A DNA stretch of 64,000 nucleotides from Sphingobium sp. WTD-1 (GCF_030128825.1 NZ_CP119127.1:1302001-1366000); one strand, 5' to 3'. Positions 45,436 to 54,350 are shown, numbered from the stretch's first letter. A program made the numbers and translations. The notes: generated from the sequence alone by a model not told the origin.

Positions 45436-47292
45436 TCAGCCGAGTCCCATCGCGACCGCTGCCCAATATGTCACGCCTGCTGCGGCATAGGCCAGCACGA
45501 ACAGATAGCCGATCATGAACAACGGCCATTTCCAGCCATTGGTCTCGCGCCTTGTGACGGCGATGGTCGAAATGCACTGCGGCGCGAACACGAACCAGGC
45601 CAGGAAGGCGAGGGCGGTGGCCAGGCTCCAGCGGCCCGCCAGCCGGTCGCCCAAGCCTTGTTCCAGAGCCTCGGCATCATCCTCGGCATCGATCGCATAG
45701 ACGGTCGCGATGGCGGACACGGCGACTTCGCGCGCCGCCATGCTGGGCAGCAGGGCGAGCGAAATGTCGCGGTTGAAGCCGATTGGCTCGACCAGCACGT
45801 TGATGCCGCCCGCGATCCGCCCCGCGATCGAATATTCGCTCTGCTTCACACCTTCGGGGGCGTGAGGGAAGCTGGCCAGCACCCACAGCACGATATTGGT
45901 GGCCAGGATGATGGTGCCGGCGCGCTTGAGGAAAATGACACCGCGCTGCCACAGACCGATCAAGATATCCTGCGGCCGGGGCCACTGATATTTCGGCATT
46001 TCCATCAGGAAACCACCGCTGCGGCCCTTGGCCACGGTCAGGCGCAGCGCCCAGGCGGCCAGCATGGCGCCGACGATGCCGGCGACATAGAGGAGGAACA
46101 GCACCAGTCCCTGCAGGCCGATGCCCGGCCCCACGCTGCGCGCCGGGATGAAGGCGGCGATGATCAGGCCATAGACAGGCAGCCGTGCCGAACAGGTCAT
46201 CAGCGGCGCGATCAGGATCGTGGTCAGCCGGTCCTTGGGATCGCTGATCGTGCGCGTCGCCATGATCCCCGGCACCGCGCAGGCGAAGGAGGACAGGAGC
46301 GGGATGAAGGCCCGACCCGACAGGCCGACCTTCGCCATGATGCCGTCCATCAGGAAGGCAGCACGGGCCATATAGCCGGTCGCCTCCAGCATCAGGATGA
46401 AGAAGAACAGGATCAGGATCTGCGGCAGGAACACGATCACCGCGCCGACGCCGCCGACCACGCCTTGTAACAGGAAATCGTGGATGATGCCCGGCGGCAG
46501 GGTGTTGGTCACCGCCTCGCCCAGCGCCGTGACCCAGCCCTCCAGCATGTCGGCGGGCACCGATGCCCAGGAAAAGACCGCCTGGAACATCACGAACAAC
46601 AGGCCGAGCAACAGGGCGAGGCCCAACACCGGGTGCAGCGCGACCCGGTCGACCGCTGCCGTCAGTCGGCGCGACGGGGTTTCGCGCACGATCGCGGCGC
46701 GGGCGATGCGGCGGGCCTCGTGGCGCACAGCGTCGAAATCCGGTTCGCCGGCCGAGGCGCGCAACATGCCCGCCTGCGCGCCGAGCAGCGTTTCCAACTC
46801 GGTCTTGAGATGAACCAGGCCGCGCTTGCGCACCGCCACGGTGGACACCACCGGCACGCCCAGTTCCTGCGACAGGACATTGGCGTCCAGTTCCAGCCCG
46901 TCGCGGGTGGCGAGGTCGACCATGTTGAGCGCGACGACGGTGGGCAGGCCCAGCGCGATCAACTCCAACGCAAAGCGCAGATGATTGTCGAGGTTCGACG
47001 CGTCGACCACGATCACCAGCGCGTCGGGCAGCTTCTCGCCGGCCTGCTTGCCCAGCACGAAGTCGCGCGTCACCTGCTCGTCGGGGCTGGCCGGCGACAG
47101 GCTGTAGGTGCCGGGCAGATCGACCAGTTCGACTGGCCGGCCGTCGGCCAGCGACAGCCGGCCCGCCTTGCGCTCTACCGTGACGCCCGGATAATTGCCC
47201 AGCTTCTGCCGCGCGCCGGTCAGCGCGTTGAACAGGGCGCTCTTGCCCGCATTGGGATTGCCGACCAGCGCGACGAGGGGAAGGCCGCTCAT
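45436..47292 (-). CDS. feoB: Ferrous iron transport protein B
   Basis: The 618-residue membrane GTPase imports Fe2+. The N-terminal G domain has GNPNAGKS (residues 11-18), the G3 motif DLPGTYSL, and the G4-like NMVD. Two Gate domains and about eight membrane helices follow. It lacks the long E. coli C-terminal tail. I start at ATG 47292, which overlaps the feoA stop (47289-47292); the longer open frame upstream is feoA's shadow. It is translationally coupled to feoA. A modest Fur-box-like sequence lies before feoA (47575-47597). Confidence 0.96.
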   Translation of the reverse strand: MSGLPLVALVGNPNAGKSALFNALTGARQKLGNYPGVTVERKAGRLSLADGRPVELVDLPGTYSLSPASPDEQVTRDFVLGKQAGEKLPDALVIVVDASNLDNHLRFALELIALGLPTVVALNMVDLATRDGLELDANVLSQELGVPVVSTVAVRKRGLVHLKTELETLLGAQAGMLRASAGEPDFDAVRHEARRIARAAIVRETPSRRLTAAVDRVALHPVLGLALLLGLLFVMFQAVFSWASVPADMLEGWVTALGEAVTNTLPPGIIHDFLLQGVVGGVGAVIVFLPQILILFFFILMLEATGYMARAAFLMDGIMAKVGLSGRAFIPLLSSFACAVPGIMATRTISDPKDRLTTILIAPLMTCSARLPVYGLIIAAFIPARSVGPGIGLQGLVLFLLYVAGIVGAMLAAWALRLTVAKGRSGGFLMEMPKYQWPRPQDILIGLWQRGVIFLKRAGTIILATNIVLWVLASFPHAPEGVKQSEYSIAGRIAGGINVLVEPIGFNRDISLALLPSMAAREVAVSAIATVYAIDAEDDAEALEQGLGDRLAGRWSLATALAFLAWFVFAPQCISTIAVTRRETNGWKWPLFMIGYLFVLAYAAAGVTYWAAVAMGLG

Positions 47293-47546
47293 GCCTGCGC
47301 CTCCTGCGGGCCGGTGCTGACCTCCACGGCGGCGGCGTGGTTGCGGCGCATCGCCACCGTCATGCGCCCGATCTTGACCGCCAGCGGTCCGCGACCCAGC
47401 AGCCCGCCATGATGCAGCGCCTCGACGCTGGCGCCTTCGCACAGGCCGAACTCGCGCAGGCGCTGTCCTTCCACGGACGACAGCGACTCCCAGTCGATGG
47501 TTTCAACAAAAGCGGGTTGGCGCAGGGGCAGATCGGTCAGGCGCAA
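47289..47546 (-). CDS. feoA: Ferrous iron transport protein A
   Basis: The 85-residue SH3-like cytosolic protein MRLTDLPLRQPAFVETIDW has the FeoA pattern GQRLREFGLCEGASVEAL and PLAVKIGRMTVAMRRNHAAAVEV. FeoA binds FeoB and is needed for iron uptake. Its stop overlaps the feoB start. An AAGGAGG ribosome-binding site lies just upstream. Confidence 0.95.
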   Translation of the reverse strand: MRLTDLPLRQPAFVETIDWESLSSVEGQRLREFGLCEGASVEALHHGGLLGRGPLAVKIGRMTVAMRRNHAAAVEVSTGPQEAQA

Positions 47547-47574
47547 GGAGGATGGACTCTTAACCAGAAATCAG

Positions 47575-47597
47575 ATTTGCGACTGACTATCAATTAC
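47575..47597 (-). promoter_or_regulatory. Possible iron-regulator site before feoA
   Basis: GATTTGCGACTGACTATCAATTAC (top strand) resembles degenerate alphaproteobacterial Fur-type boxes and lies just upstream of feoA. Match quality is weak and no consensus search was possible. Confidence 0.3.
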
Positions 47598-47621
47598 GTC
47601 TGGTGAAGGCCAGCCCGAACT

Positions 47622-48287
47622 TCACACCGCCGGGTAGCGCAGCCGGCCGATGAAGCGCGACAGGCTGAGATGCTCGCCATCACTTACGCCCTTGAACCGG
47701 GCCTTCATCTTCTCGAAGCGCATGATCCCCTCGATCCGTCGCGCCAGGAAGGCGCGGCTGTCGGCATGATCCTCGCTCTCGTCATTGACGAAGGTCAGCA
47801 GCGTCGCGGCATAGATGCTGCCCAGCGTCGCGCGCTTGCTATAGTGGTTGAGGTCGGTGGCGGTGTCGCCCGCCGCGTGCCACATGATGTCGGCGGCGTG
47901 CCAGCCCAGCTTGGCGGCGCGCACGGCATTGGTCGGCATCGCCAGGATCGCCTGCGCCCGGCGCAGCGCTTCGCGGTCGGGCGCCAGCAGGGCCAGGCGG
48001 GTCTCGATCAGCGCGCTGATCTTCTTGCGGATCGACATGGTGGCCAATGTGTCGGCCGGCAGCGCGTCCAGCATCCGCGTGTCGATGCTGGCGAACCAGG
48101 CCTCGATCATGCCCATGGCGCCGCCGTCGAAGGCCAGCGCGGCGACATCGGCATCGATGTTCTTTTCCGCCGCCGCCATGGCCACCGCTTCGGGCCGCCA
48201 GCCGTCAAAGGCGGCGTGGCGCGGCAGGATCGGCGCCAGCAGTGCGCGGATTTCGTCCAGGGTCAGGTCTTGGGTCTGGTCGGTCAT
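47622..48287 (-). CDS. COQ9 family ubiquinone biosynthesis protein
   Basis: The 221-residue protein has the COQ9 core: LPRHAAFDGWRPEAVAMAA, MSIRKKISALIETRL, and the lipid-binding region MWHAAGDTATDLNHYSKRATLG with LTFVNDESEDHADSRAFL. COQ9 presents ubiquinone intermediates to COQ7-type hydroxylases. Presence of COQ9 is typical of alphaproteobacteria. It is monocistronic and ends 75 bases from feoA, on the same strand. Confidence 0.92.
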   Translation of the reverse strand: MTDQTQDLTLDEIRALLAPILPRHAAFDGWRPEAVAMAAAEKNIDADVAALAFDGGAMGMIEAWFASIDTRMLDALPADTLATMSIRKKISALIETRLALLAPDREALRRAQAILAMPTNAVRAAKLGWHAADIMWHAAGDTATDLNHYSKRATLGSIYAATLLTFVNDESEDHADSRAFLARRIEGIMRFEKMKARFKGVSDGEHLSLSRFIGRLRYPAV

Positions 48288-48296
48288 GGCGCCAAT

Positions 48297-49178
48297 CTAG
48301 GCCCGTCGCGGCAGGCGCACAAGCACCAGTGCGACCGCCACGGCCACGCCGCCGACAATGTCGGTCGCGCTCAATGTTTCGCCGAATAGCAGCCAACCGG
48401 CCAGCGCGGCGACGGCGGGTTGCAGCAACAGGCTGAGCCCCAGCACCAGTGGCGAAAAACAGCCGAGCGCATAGGTGAGCAGTCCCTGGCCGACGATCTG
48501 GCTGGACAGGGCAAGGATGATGAGCGCCGTCCAGTCCTGCGGCATCACCGTTTCGCCCATCGCATTGGCGGCGAGCAGCAGCGGCAAGGCCCCGGCCGCG
48601 CTGACGACCGCCAGCACCGACCAGCTGTCCAGCCGCTTGCGCGCGCCCTGGATCAGCAGAAGATAGGTGGTGTAGAGCAACCCGGCGAGCAGGCAGAAGA
48701 GATCGCCCTTCAGGTTGACAGGCGACAGCTCATAGCTGCTGCCCATCAATATGGCCGCGCCGATCGCGGCCAGGATCAGCGCGCCGATCTGCAGCTTCGA
48801 TACATGTTCGCGCAGCACGATGAGGCCCCACAGCGGCAGCATCAGCGCGCTCATATTGCCGAACAGCGTCGCATTGGCGACCTTGGTATGGCCGATGCCC
48901 AGATGCCAGGCGGCCAGATCGGCGGCAAAGCAGACGCCCGCCAGAATCACGATCGTCCAATGGCTGCGCGACAAGCGGCTCTTGCGCAGCTTCGGCAATG
49001 CCAGGATGAACAGGAAGGGCATGGCGATCGCCAGTCGCCAGAAGGCGGCCGCTACCGGCCCGACATCGGCCAGCCGCACCAGCACCGGTCCCAGTGCCAG
49101 AATGATATTGGCCAGGATCAGCGCCGGAAAAGCGAATCTGGGCGTGGCGATATGCGCCATGGGGGTTGAAGCGGCCAT
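48297..49178 (-). CDS. DMT/EamA family transporter
   Basis: The 293-residue protein has ten hydrophobic helices in two EamA repeats, e.g. LILANIILALGPVLVRLADV, FAADLAAWHLGIGHTKVANA and LSSQIVGQGLLTYALGCFSP. Such proteins export metabolites or take up nutrients; the substrate is unknown. GGGAGCCGCC precedes ATG 49178. It is divergent from an old-yellow-enzyme gene, and a perfect 17-bp palindrome lies between the two starts. Confidence 0.88.
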   Translation of the reverse strand: MAASTPMAHIATPRFAFPALILANIILALGPVLVRLADVGPVAAAFWRLAIAMPFLFILALPKLRKSRLSRSHWTIVILAGVCFAADLAAWHLGIGHTKVANATLFGNMSALMLPLWGLIVLREHVSKLQIGALILAAIGAAILMGSSYELSPVNLKGDLFCLLAGLLYTTYLLLIQGARKRLDSWSVLAVVSAAGALPLLLAANAMGETVMPQDWTALIILALSSQIVGQGLLTYALGCFSPLVLGLSLLLQPAVAALAGWLLFGETLSATDIVGGVAVAVALVLVRLPRRA

Positions 49179-49212
49179 GGCGGCTCCCTAGCTGGCTTTC
49201 TGCATCAAGTCC

Positions 49213-49229
49213 CGTTGCAAATTGCAACG
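49213..49229. promoter_or_regulatory. Perfect 17-bp palindrome, candidate operator
   Basis: CGTTGCAAATTGCAACG is perfectly symmetric about its central A. It lies 34 bases upstream of the transporter start and 17 bases upstream of the ene-reductase start, so a repressor bound here could control both divergent genes. No regulator gene is adjacent. Confidence 0.6.
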
Positions 49230-49246
49230 TTCATGAGGGAGGTTTC

Positions 49247-50338
49247 ATGACCACAATCTTCGATCCGATAAAGCTCGGCGCCGACACTGCCGCCAACCGC
49301 GCCATCATGGCGCCGCTCACCCGTGGCCGCGCCACCCGCGATCATGTCCCGACCCCGATCATGGTCGATTATTATGCGCAGCGCGCCTCGGCCGGCCTTA
49401 TCATCAGCGAGGCAACCGGCATTTCGCACCAGGGCTTGGGCTGGCCCTATGCGCCGGGCCTCTGGTCCGACGAACAGGTCGAGGCCTGGAAGCCCGTCAC
49501 CCAGGCCGTGCATGACAAGGGCGGGCTGATCGTCGCCCAGCTCTGGCATATGGGCCGCGCCGTCCATTCGGCGGTCACCGGCGAGCAGCCGGTTTCCTCC
49601 AGTGCCACCGCGACGCCGGGTGACGCCCATACCTATGAGGGCAAGAAGCCCTATGAGGTCGCCCGTCCGCTCGCGATCGACGAAATTCCCGGCATCATCG
49701 CCGACTATGTGAAGGCGGCCAACAATGCGATCGCCGCCGGCTTCGACGGGGTCCAGATCCACGCCGCGAACGGCTATCTGATCGACCAGTTCCTGCGCGA
49801 CAACAGCAATTTCCGCGATGACATCTATGGCGGCAGCATCGAAAATCGCGTCCGTCTGCTGCGTGAAGTGACGCAGGCGGTGGCCGATGCGATCGGCGCC
49901 GATCGTGTGTCCGTGCGCCTGTCGCCCAATGGCGATACCCAGGGCGTCAATGACAGCAATCCCGAGCCGTTGTTTGCTGCCGCCGCCGATGTGCTGAACC
50001 AGATCGGCATCGCCTTCCTCGAGCTGCGCGAACCCGGTCCGGACGGCACCTTCGGCGCCACCGACGTGCCGCGCCTGTCGCCGCTGATCCGCCAGCATTT
50101 CAAGGGGCCGCTGGTCCTCAACAGCGATTATGGGCTGGGTCGCGCCCAGGCCGATCTCGCCTCTGGCCTGGCCGACGCGATCAGCTTCGGCCGTCCCTTC
50201 CTCGCCAATCCCGATCTGGTCGATCGTCTGCGCGAAGGTGCGCCGCTGACCCATGCACAGATGGCGACCTTCTACAGCCAGGGCGCGGAAGGCTATACCG
50301 ACTATCCGACCCTGGCCGAGGAAAAGGCGGCGGCCTGA
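49247..50338 (+). CDS. Old yellow enzyme / alkene reductase (NemA-like)
   Basis: The 363-residue flavoenzyme has the TIM-barrel layout of OYE: LTRGRATRDHVPTPIMVDYY, YLIDQFLRDNSNFRDDIYGG (substrate and FMN region, residues about 178-197), SIENRVRLLREV and the final GRPFLANPDLVDRL. The HAANGYL motif supplies the substrate-binding histidine and asparagine. It reduces activated alkenes or nitro-esters with NAD(P)H. GAGGGAGG precedes the ATG. Expression may be controlled through the upstream palindrome. Confidence 0.95.
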   Translation: MTTIFDPIKLGADTAANRAIMAPLTRGRATRDHVPTPIMVDYYAQRASAGLIISEATGISHQGLGWPYAPGLWSDEQVEAWKPVTQAVHDKGGLIVAQLWHMGRAVHSAVTGEQPVSSSATATPGDAHTYEGKKPYEVARPLAIDEIPGIIADYVKAANNAIAAGFDGVQIHAANGYLIDQFLRDNSNFRDDIYGGSIENRVRLLREVTQAVADAIGADRVSVRLSPNGDTQGVNDSNPEPLFAAAADVLNQIGIAFLELREPGPDGTFGATDVPRLSPLIRQHFKGPLVLNSDYGLGRAQADLASGLADAISFGRPFLANPDLVDRLREGAPLTHAQMATFYSQGAEGYTDYPTLAEEKAAA

Positions 50339-50353
50339 TCCTTTGTTACCAAT

Positions 50354-50391
50354 GAAGAAGGGCGCGTTCCTTGCGGAGCGCGCCCTTCTTT
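50354..50391. terminator. Bidirectional terminator between ene-reductase and ribH
   Basis: GAAGAAGGGCGCG and CGCGCCCTTCTTT enclose a 12-base loop, and T-runs occur on both strands. Confidence 0.9.
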
Positions 50392-50413
50392 GTGCCTGAC
50401 AGAAGGCTGTGGA

Positions 50414-50836
50414 TCAGTTCGGGAAACGCTCGCGCAGGGCCAGCATGGCGATCGCCGCCTTGGCCGCTTCACCGCCCTTGTCCTTCTGATCGGGACGGGC
50501 GCGGACCAGGGCCTGCTCCTCATTCTCGACGGTCAGGATGCCGTTGCCGATCGCGATCGCGTCCATGCTCAGTGCCATCAGGCCGCGTGCGCTTTCGTTC
50601 GACACCACTTCGAAATGATAGGTTTCGCCGCGGATCACCACGCCGATCGCGACGAAGCCGTCATAGCGGCCGGTCTCGGCTGCCAGCGCGATCGCACCGG
50701 GGATTTCCAGCGCGCCGGGCACAGTCACCACCTCATATTTGTGGCCGGCCTCGTCCAGCGCAGCCTTCGCGCCTTCGATCAGCAGGTCGTTGAGATGGTC
50801 GTAGAAGCGGGCTTCGACGATGAGAAACTTGGCCAT
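50414..50836 (-). CDS. ribH: 6,7-dimethyl-8-ribityllumazine synthase
   Basis: The 140-residue enzyme condenses the ribityl-pyrimidine with dihydroxybutanone phosphate to give lumazine. Motifs [23 protein letters not shown] and [12 protein letters not shown] segments are canonical, with the active-site histidine in the ETYHF segment. It is the last gene of the rib unit, 11 bases downstream of ribB. A bidirectional terminator follows at 50354-50391. Confidence 0.96.
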   Translation of the reverse strand: MAKFLIVEARFYDHLNDLLIEGAKAALDEAGHKYEVVTVPGALEIPGAIALAAETGRYDGFVAIGVVIRGETYHFEVVSNESARGLMALSMDAIAIGNGILTVENEEQALVRARPDQKDKGGEAAKAAIAMLALRERFPN

Positions 50837-50847
50837 GCGAATATCCT

Positions 50848-52128
50848 TCAGAGCTCGATCGGACGCTGCCCAACCACGGCCAGGTCATAGCCGTCAAGGG
50901 CGATCAGACTGTGCTGGGTGTTGCTGAGCAGGATCATGTCATGCACGCCCAGCTCCGCCAGTATCTGTGCGCCCACGCCATAGTCGCGCAGTTCGTCCAT
51001 GCCGCCCGGCTGCTTGCCGGCATGGGCCTGGATCATCCGGGTCAGCATGTCGGGTTCGCCGTCACGCAGCAGCACGACCACACCGGCGCCTTCCTTGGCG
51101 ATGATTTCCATCGACCGGGCCAGCACGTCGCCGCGCGGCCCTTCGCCGCCGAAAATATCGCTCAGCGGGGCCAGTTGGTGCATACGCACCAGGGTCGGCT
51201 GGTCGGGGTCGACCTTGCCCTTCTGCAGCACGAGCTGTTCCGACTTGGTCGCCTTGTTGAAGAAGGTGATCGCCTTCCACTCGCCGCCCCACTTGCTCTC
51301 GAAGCTGGTTTCGGCGCGACGCTCGACGACATGGTCGTGGCGGCGGCGATAGGCGATCAGGTCGCGGATCGTGCCGATCTTCATTTTGTGCTTGGCGGCG
51401 AAGGGGATCAGGTCGTCTAGGCGCGCCATCGTGCCGTCATCCTTCATCACCTCGCAGATGACGCCCGATGGGTTGAGGCCGGCCAGACGGGCGACGTCGA
51501 CGGCTGCTTCGGTATGGCCGGTGCGCACCAGCACGCCGCCATCCTTGGCGATCAGCGGGAAGATATGGCCCGGCGTGACGATGTCCTGCTTGCTCTTGCC
51601 GGAATCGATCGCGACCGAAACGGTGCGGGCGCGGTCGGCGGCGCTGATGCCGGTGGTCACGCCCTCGCGGGCCTCGATCGACACGGTGAAGGCGGTTTCA
51701 TGACGGGTGCCGTTGTTGCGGCTCATCAGGTCCAGGCCCAGTTCCTCGACCCGGCCCTTGGTCAGCGCCAGGCAGATCAAGCCGCGGCCATGGGTGGCCA
51801 TGAAATTGATCGCATCGGGAGTCGCCATCTGGGCGGGGATGACGAGATCGCCCTCATTTTCGCGATCCTCGTCATCGACCAGGATGAACATGCGGCCGTT
51901 GCGCGCCTCGTTGATGATTTCCTCGGGGCTGGCGAGCGCGGTGCCGCCCTCGCGCTTGAGCAGATAGGCCTCCAGCTTGCCCAGCGTCTCGGCGGTCGGG
52001 TTCCAGTCGCCTTCGCCCAGCTTGCGCAGGCTGTTGGCGTGCAGGCCGGCGGCGCGCGCCAGGCCCGATCGGGACATGCCGCCATCGGTGACGAGGGCGC
52101 GGACGGAATCGATAAGCGAGGACGACAT
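50848..52128 (-). CDS. ribB: HTH-fused 3,4-dihydroxy-2-butanone 4-phosphate synthase with degenerate GTP cyclohydrolase II domain
   Basis: The 426-residue protein has three parts. Residues 1 to about 60 are a helix-turn-helix of the XRE/lambda-repressor type ([18 protein letters not shown] then [15 protein letters not shown]). Residues about 70-275 are an intact DHBP synthase with [15 protein letters not shown] and the [13 protein letters not shown] block, which makes the four-carbon riboflavin precursor from ribulose 5-phosphate. Residues about 280-426 follow the GTP cyclohydrolase II fold, but the zinc cysteines are lost ([20 protein letters not shown] in place of the usual cysteine-bearing segment). 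GTP cyclohydrolase II must therefore come from elsewhere. ATG 52128 has AAGGAG five bases before it. Confidence 0.9.
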   Translation of the reverse strand: MSSSLIDSVRALVTDGGMSRSGLARAAGLHANSLRKLGEGDWNPTAETLGKLEAYLLKREGGTALASPEEIINEARNGRMFILVDDEDRENEGDLVIPAQMATPDAINFMATHGRGLICLALTKGRVEELGLDLMSRNNGTRHETAFTVSIEAREGVTTGISAADRARTVSVAIDSGKSKQDIVTPGHIFPLIAKDGGVLVRTGHTEAAVDVARLAGLNPSGVICEVMKDDGTMARLDDLIPFAAKHKMKIGTIRDLIAYRRRHDHVVERRAETSFESKWGGEWKAITFFNKATKSEQLVLQKGKVDPDQPTLVRMHQLAPLSDIFGGEGPRGDVLARSMEIIAKEGAGVVVLLRDGEPDMLTRMIQAHAGKQPGGMDELRDYGVGAQILAELGVHDMILLSNTQHSLIALDGYDLAVVGQRPIEL

Positions 52129-52162
52129 AAACACTCCTTCCCGGATCGGGGATGAGAGCTAT

Positions 52163-52204
52163 ATCACACTGTGATGTGATTTCTTCAAGAGTGAAATCAC
52201 ATCA
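52163..52204. promoter_or_regulatory. Palindrome cluster upstream of ribB (candidate operator or attenuator)
   Basis: ATCACACTGTGAT (52163-52175) is a perfect palindrome. It abuts TGATGTGATTTC (52172-52183), which pairs with GAAATCACATCA (52193-52204) as a perfect 12-bp stem around a 9-base loop. The region lies between the ribE stop and the ribB start and has no T-run, so it looks more like a regulatory site than a terminator. Confidence 0.6.
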
Positions 52205-52810
52205 TTTGCTGCGGAGGCTCTGCATCCGGTCGAGATAGCGGGCCAGCACATCGATCTCCAGATTGAACGCGCGGCCATCGGACAGGCTGTCCAGCGTGGT
52301 CGCGATCGCGGTGTGCGGGATGATGTTCAGGCCGAAATGCACGCTGCCGTCGGGCTGGTCCTCGACGCTGTTCACGGTCAGCGAAATACCGTCCAATGTG
52401 ATCGATCCCTTGGCGGCCAGTGCGGCCGCCAGTTCCGCCGGTGCGCTGATGACCAGGCGGATCGAATCGCCCTCGCGGCTGGCCGACACCAGATGGCCGA
52501 TGCCGTCGACATGGCCGGTGACGATATGGCCGCCCAGTTCGTCGCCGACCTTCAGTGCGCGTTCCAGGTTGAGCTTGCCGCCCTGCGCCCACAGGCCCGG
52601 TGCGGTGCGGGCGACGGTCTCGGCCGACAGGTCGACCGCGAACCAGCCCGGCCCCTTTTCGACTACCGTCAGGCAAGCGCCCGAACAGGCGATCGATGCG
52701 CCGATCGCGACCGTTTCCATGTCATAGCCGCTCTCGATGACCAGCCGCAGGTCGCCGCGCTGCTCATGGGTGCGGATGGTGCCGATGTCGGTGATGATGC
52801 CGGTGAACAT
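52202..52810 (-). CDS. ribE: Riboflavin synthase alpha chain
   Basis: The 202-residue enzyme joins two lumazines into riboflavin. It has the two tandem barrel repeats with start MFTGIITDIGTI, IACSGACLTVV (residues about 40-50), HIVTGHVDGIG in repeat 2 and DGISLTVNSV. ATG 52810 is used because it precedes the canonical MFTGI; the longer frame upstream runs into ribD. It lies 37 bases downstream of ribD on the same strand. Its stop overlaps the palindrome cluster before ribB. Confidence 0.95.
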   Translation of the reverse strand: MFTGIITDIGTIRTHEQRGDLRLVIESGYDMETVAIGASIACSGACLTVVEKGPGWFAVDLSAETVARTAPGLWAQGGKLNLERALKVGDELGGHIVTGHVDGIGHLVSASREGDSIRLVISAPAELAAALAAKGSITLDGISLTVNSVEDQPDGSVHFGLNIIPHTAIATTLDSLSDGRAFNLEIDVLARYLDRMQSLRSK

Positions 52811-52847
52811 GGTGCCCAGATCCTTGGGAAAGACAATTTGCGCTGAT

Positions 52848-53834
52848 CTAGGCGCTGCGCGTCCGCGCGTAAACCTCCAGCCGGTCCGGGCCGAACTGGC
52901 GCTGGTCGGTCTGGCGCCAGCGCCCATGGGCATCGGCGAGGTCGGATAGGCCGATATCGCCGATCCCGGCCAAGCCCGCCCCGATCAGGATCGGCGCGCG
53001 ATAGAGCAGCAGTCGGTCGACCAGATCGGCGCGCAGAAAGGCGGCGGCGGTCTCTGCCCCGCCCTCGATCATCAGATGATCGACCCGGTCGAGCGTTGCG
53101 ATATCCTGCGGATCGGCGATCGCACTCCAGCCCTCGGGTGCGACACTCCGGCTCAGCAGCAGTCGGCGGGGCGATCGATCCTCCAGGCCGGGCAGGCGGA
53201 CGTCCAGAATCGGGGCATCGGCGCGCAGCGTGCCGCCGCCAACCAGGATGGCGTCATGCCGCGCCCGCTCCAGATGGGCGTGAGCGCGGGCGTCCGGCCC
53301 GGTGATCCAGCGACTCGACCCGTCGGCCAGCGCGATCCGTCCGTCGAGCGACAAGCCCAGCTTCAACGTGACTGCCGGGCGCCCCAGCGTCTGGCGCAGC
53401 ACGAAACCGCGCATCGCCTCGGCTGCCTCGTCCGCCATCAGCCCCATTTCAACCACCACGCCGCGCTCGCGCAGCCAGGCTGCGCCTTGGCCATCGGTGC
53501 GTGGGTCGGGATCGCGCAGCGCAATCACGACTCGGGCGACGCCGGCCCGCGCCATCAGGTCGGCGCAGCGCGGCCCACGCGGGCTCAGGTGAAAACAGGG
53601 TTCCAGCGTCACATAGGCGGTGGAACCTTCGGCCCGGTCCAGCGCCTCGTCCAGTGCCTGCGCCTCGGCATGGGGGCGGCCACCTTTCTGGGTCCAGCCG
53701 CGCCCGACGACATGACCGTCTCTCACGATCAGGCAGCCGACATTGGGGTTGGGGGTGGACAGGCCCCGGCCACGTTCCGACAGGGCAATCGCCGCCGCCA
53801 TGTAGCGACGGTCGGCGGCGATGTCGGTCACCAT
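52848..53834 (-). CDS. ribD: Bifunctional riboflavin deaminase/reductase
   Basis: The 328-residue protein deaminates and reduces the GTP-derived pyrimidine. The zinc site uses HAEAQAL and the PCFHLSPRGPRC region (residues about 51-90). The C-terminal reductase domain has KLGLSLDGRIALADGSSRWI and the usual LVGGGTLRADAP. It is the first gene of the rib unit. I see no FMN riboswitch upstream. Confidence 0.95.
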   Translation of the reverse strand: MVTDIAADRRYMAAAIALSERGRGLSTPNPNVGCLIVRDGHVVGRGWTQKGGRPHAEAQALDEALDRAEGSTAYVTLEPCFHLSPRGPRCADLMARAGVARVVIALRDPDPRTDGQGAAWLRERGVVVEMGLMADEAAEAMRGFVLRQTLGRPAVTLKLGLSLDGRIALADGSSRWITGPDARAHAHLERARHDAILVGGGTLRADAPILDVRLPGLEDRSPRRLLLSRSVAPEGWSAIADPQDIATLDRVDHLMIEGGAETAAAFLRADLVDRLLLYRAPILIGAGLAGIGDIGLSDLADAHGRWRQTDQRQFGPDRLEVYARTRSA

Positions 53835-53836
53835 GG

Positions 53837-54286
53837 TCAGGGTTGTGCGGTCGCCGGCGCGGCCTTGCCTTCGGCCTTAGCCAGCCGCTCGTCCAGCAAG
53901 CCATTGATCTGGCGGACAGCTTCCTTGCGGCGGGCGGTGTTGCGGGCCTCTTCGTCGCGCCATTCGATGCCGAAGGCGTCGGCATAGCCCTGCATCTTCT
54001 TCTGCTGCTTGACGAGGGCCGCCTCGCGCTTGGCAAAGTCGATCTTCTGCTGCAGGATCACCGCCGCGTCGGATCGGTTCGCATCCCAGCTCTGGACATA
54101 GATGATCTTGTTGCGGGTCGGCATCGTGTTGGTGTTCGCGTCGACGATGAAGGCCCAGACGATCACATAGGTGAAGGCTGCGGACACGCCGAGCAGCGGC
54201 CATTTATGCTGGCGCTGCTGCCGGAAATAGCTCCAGAAATCACCAAAGGCGCTCTTGGGAGAAACGGGACGGGGAAATATCGCCAT
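53837..54286 (-). CDS. Hypothetical protein with one membrane helix and coiled coil
   Basis: The 149-residue product from ATG 54286 (MAIFPRPVSPKSAFGDF) has a single hydrophobic helix at about residues 32-49 (LLGVSAAFTYVIVWAFIV) and then a charged, helical C-terminal part (KIDFAKREAALVKQQKKMQG) that may form a coiled coil. No family is recognised. A longer frame to 54346 is open but less likely. It ends two bases before ribD on the same strand, so it may be the first gene of the rib transcript. Confidence 0.6.
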   Translation of the reverse strand: MAIFPRPVSPKSAFGDFWSYFRQQRQHKWPLLGVSAAFTYVIVWAFIVDANTNTMPTRNKIIYVQSWDANRSDAAVILQQKIDFAKREAALVKQQKKMQGYADAFGIEWRDEEARNTARRKEAVRQINGLLDERLAKAEGKAAPATAQP

Positions 54287-54350
54287 GCCGCGCTTATAGG
54301 GCAGGGCGGGCGCGGATGCAAAATGATCCATCGAACATCCCTCCATGAAG

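Noticed and set aside
52135..52210. FMN riboswitch before ribB
   Set aside because: The gap is too short and has no RFN-element conserved blocks; only palindromes are present.
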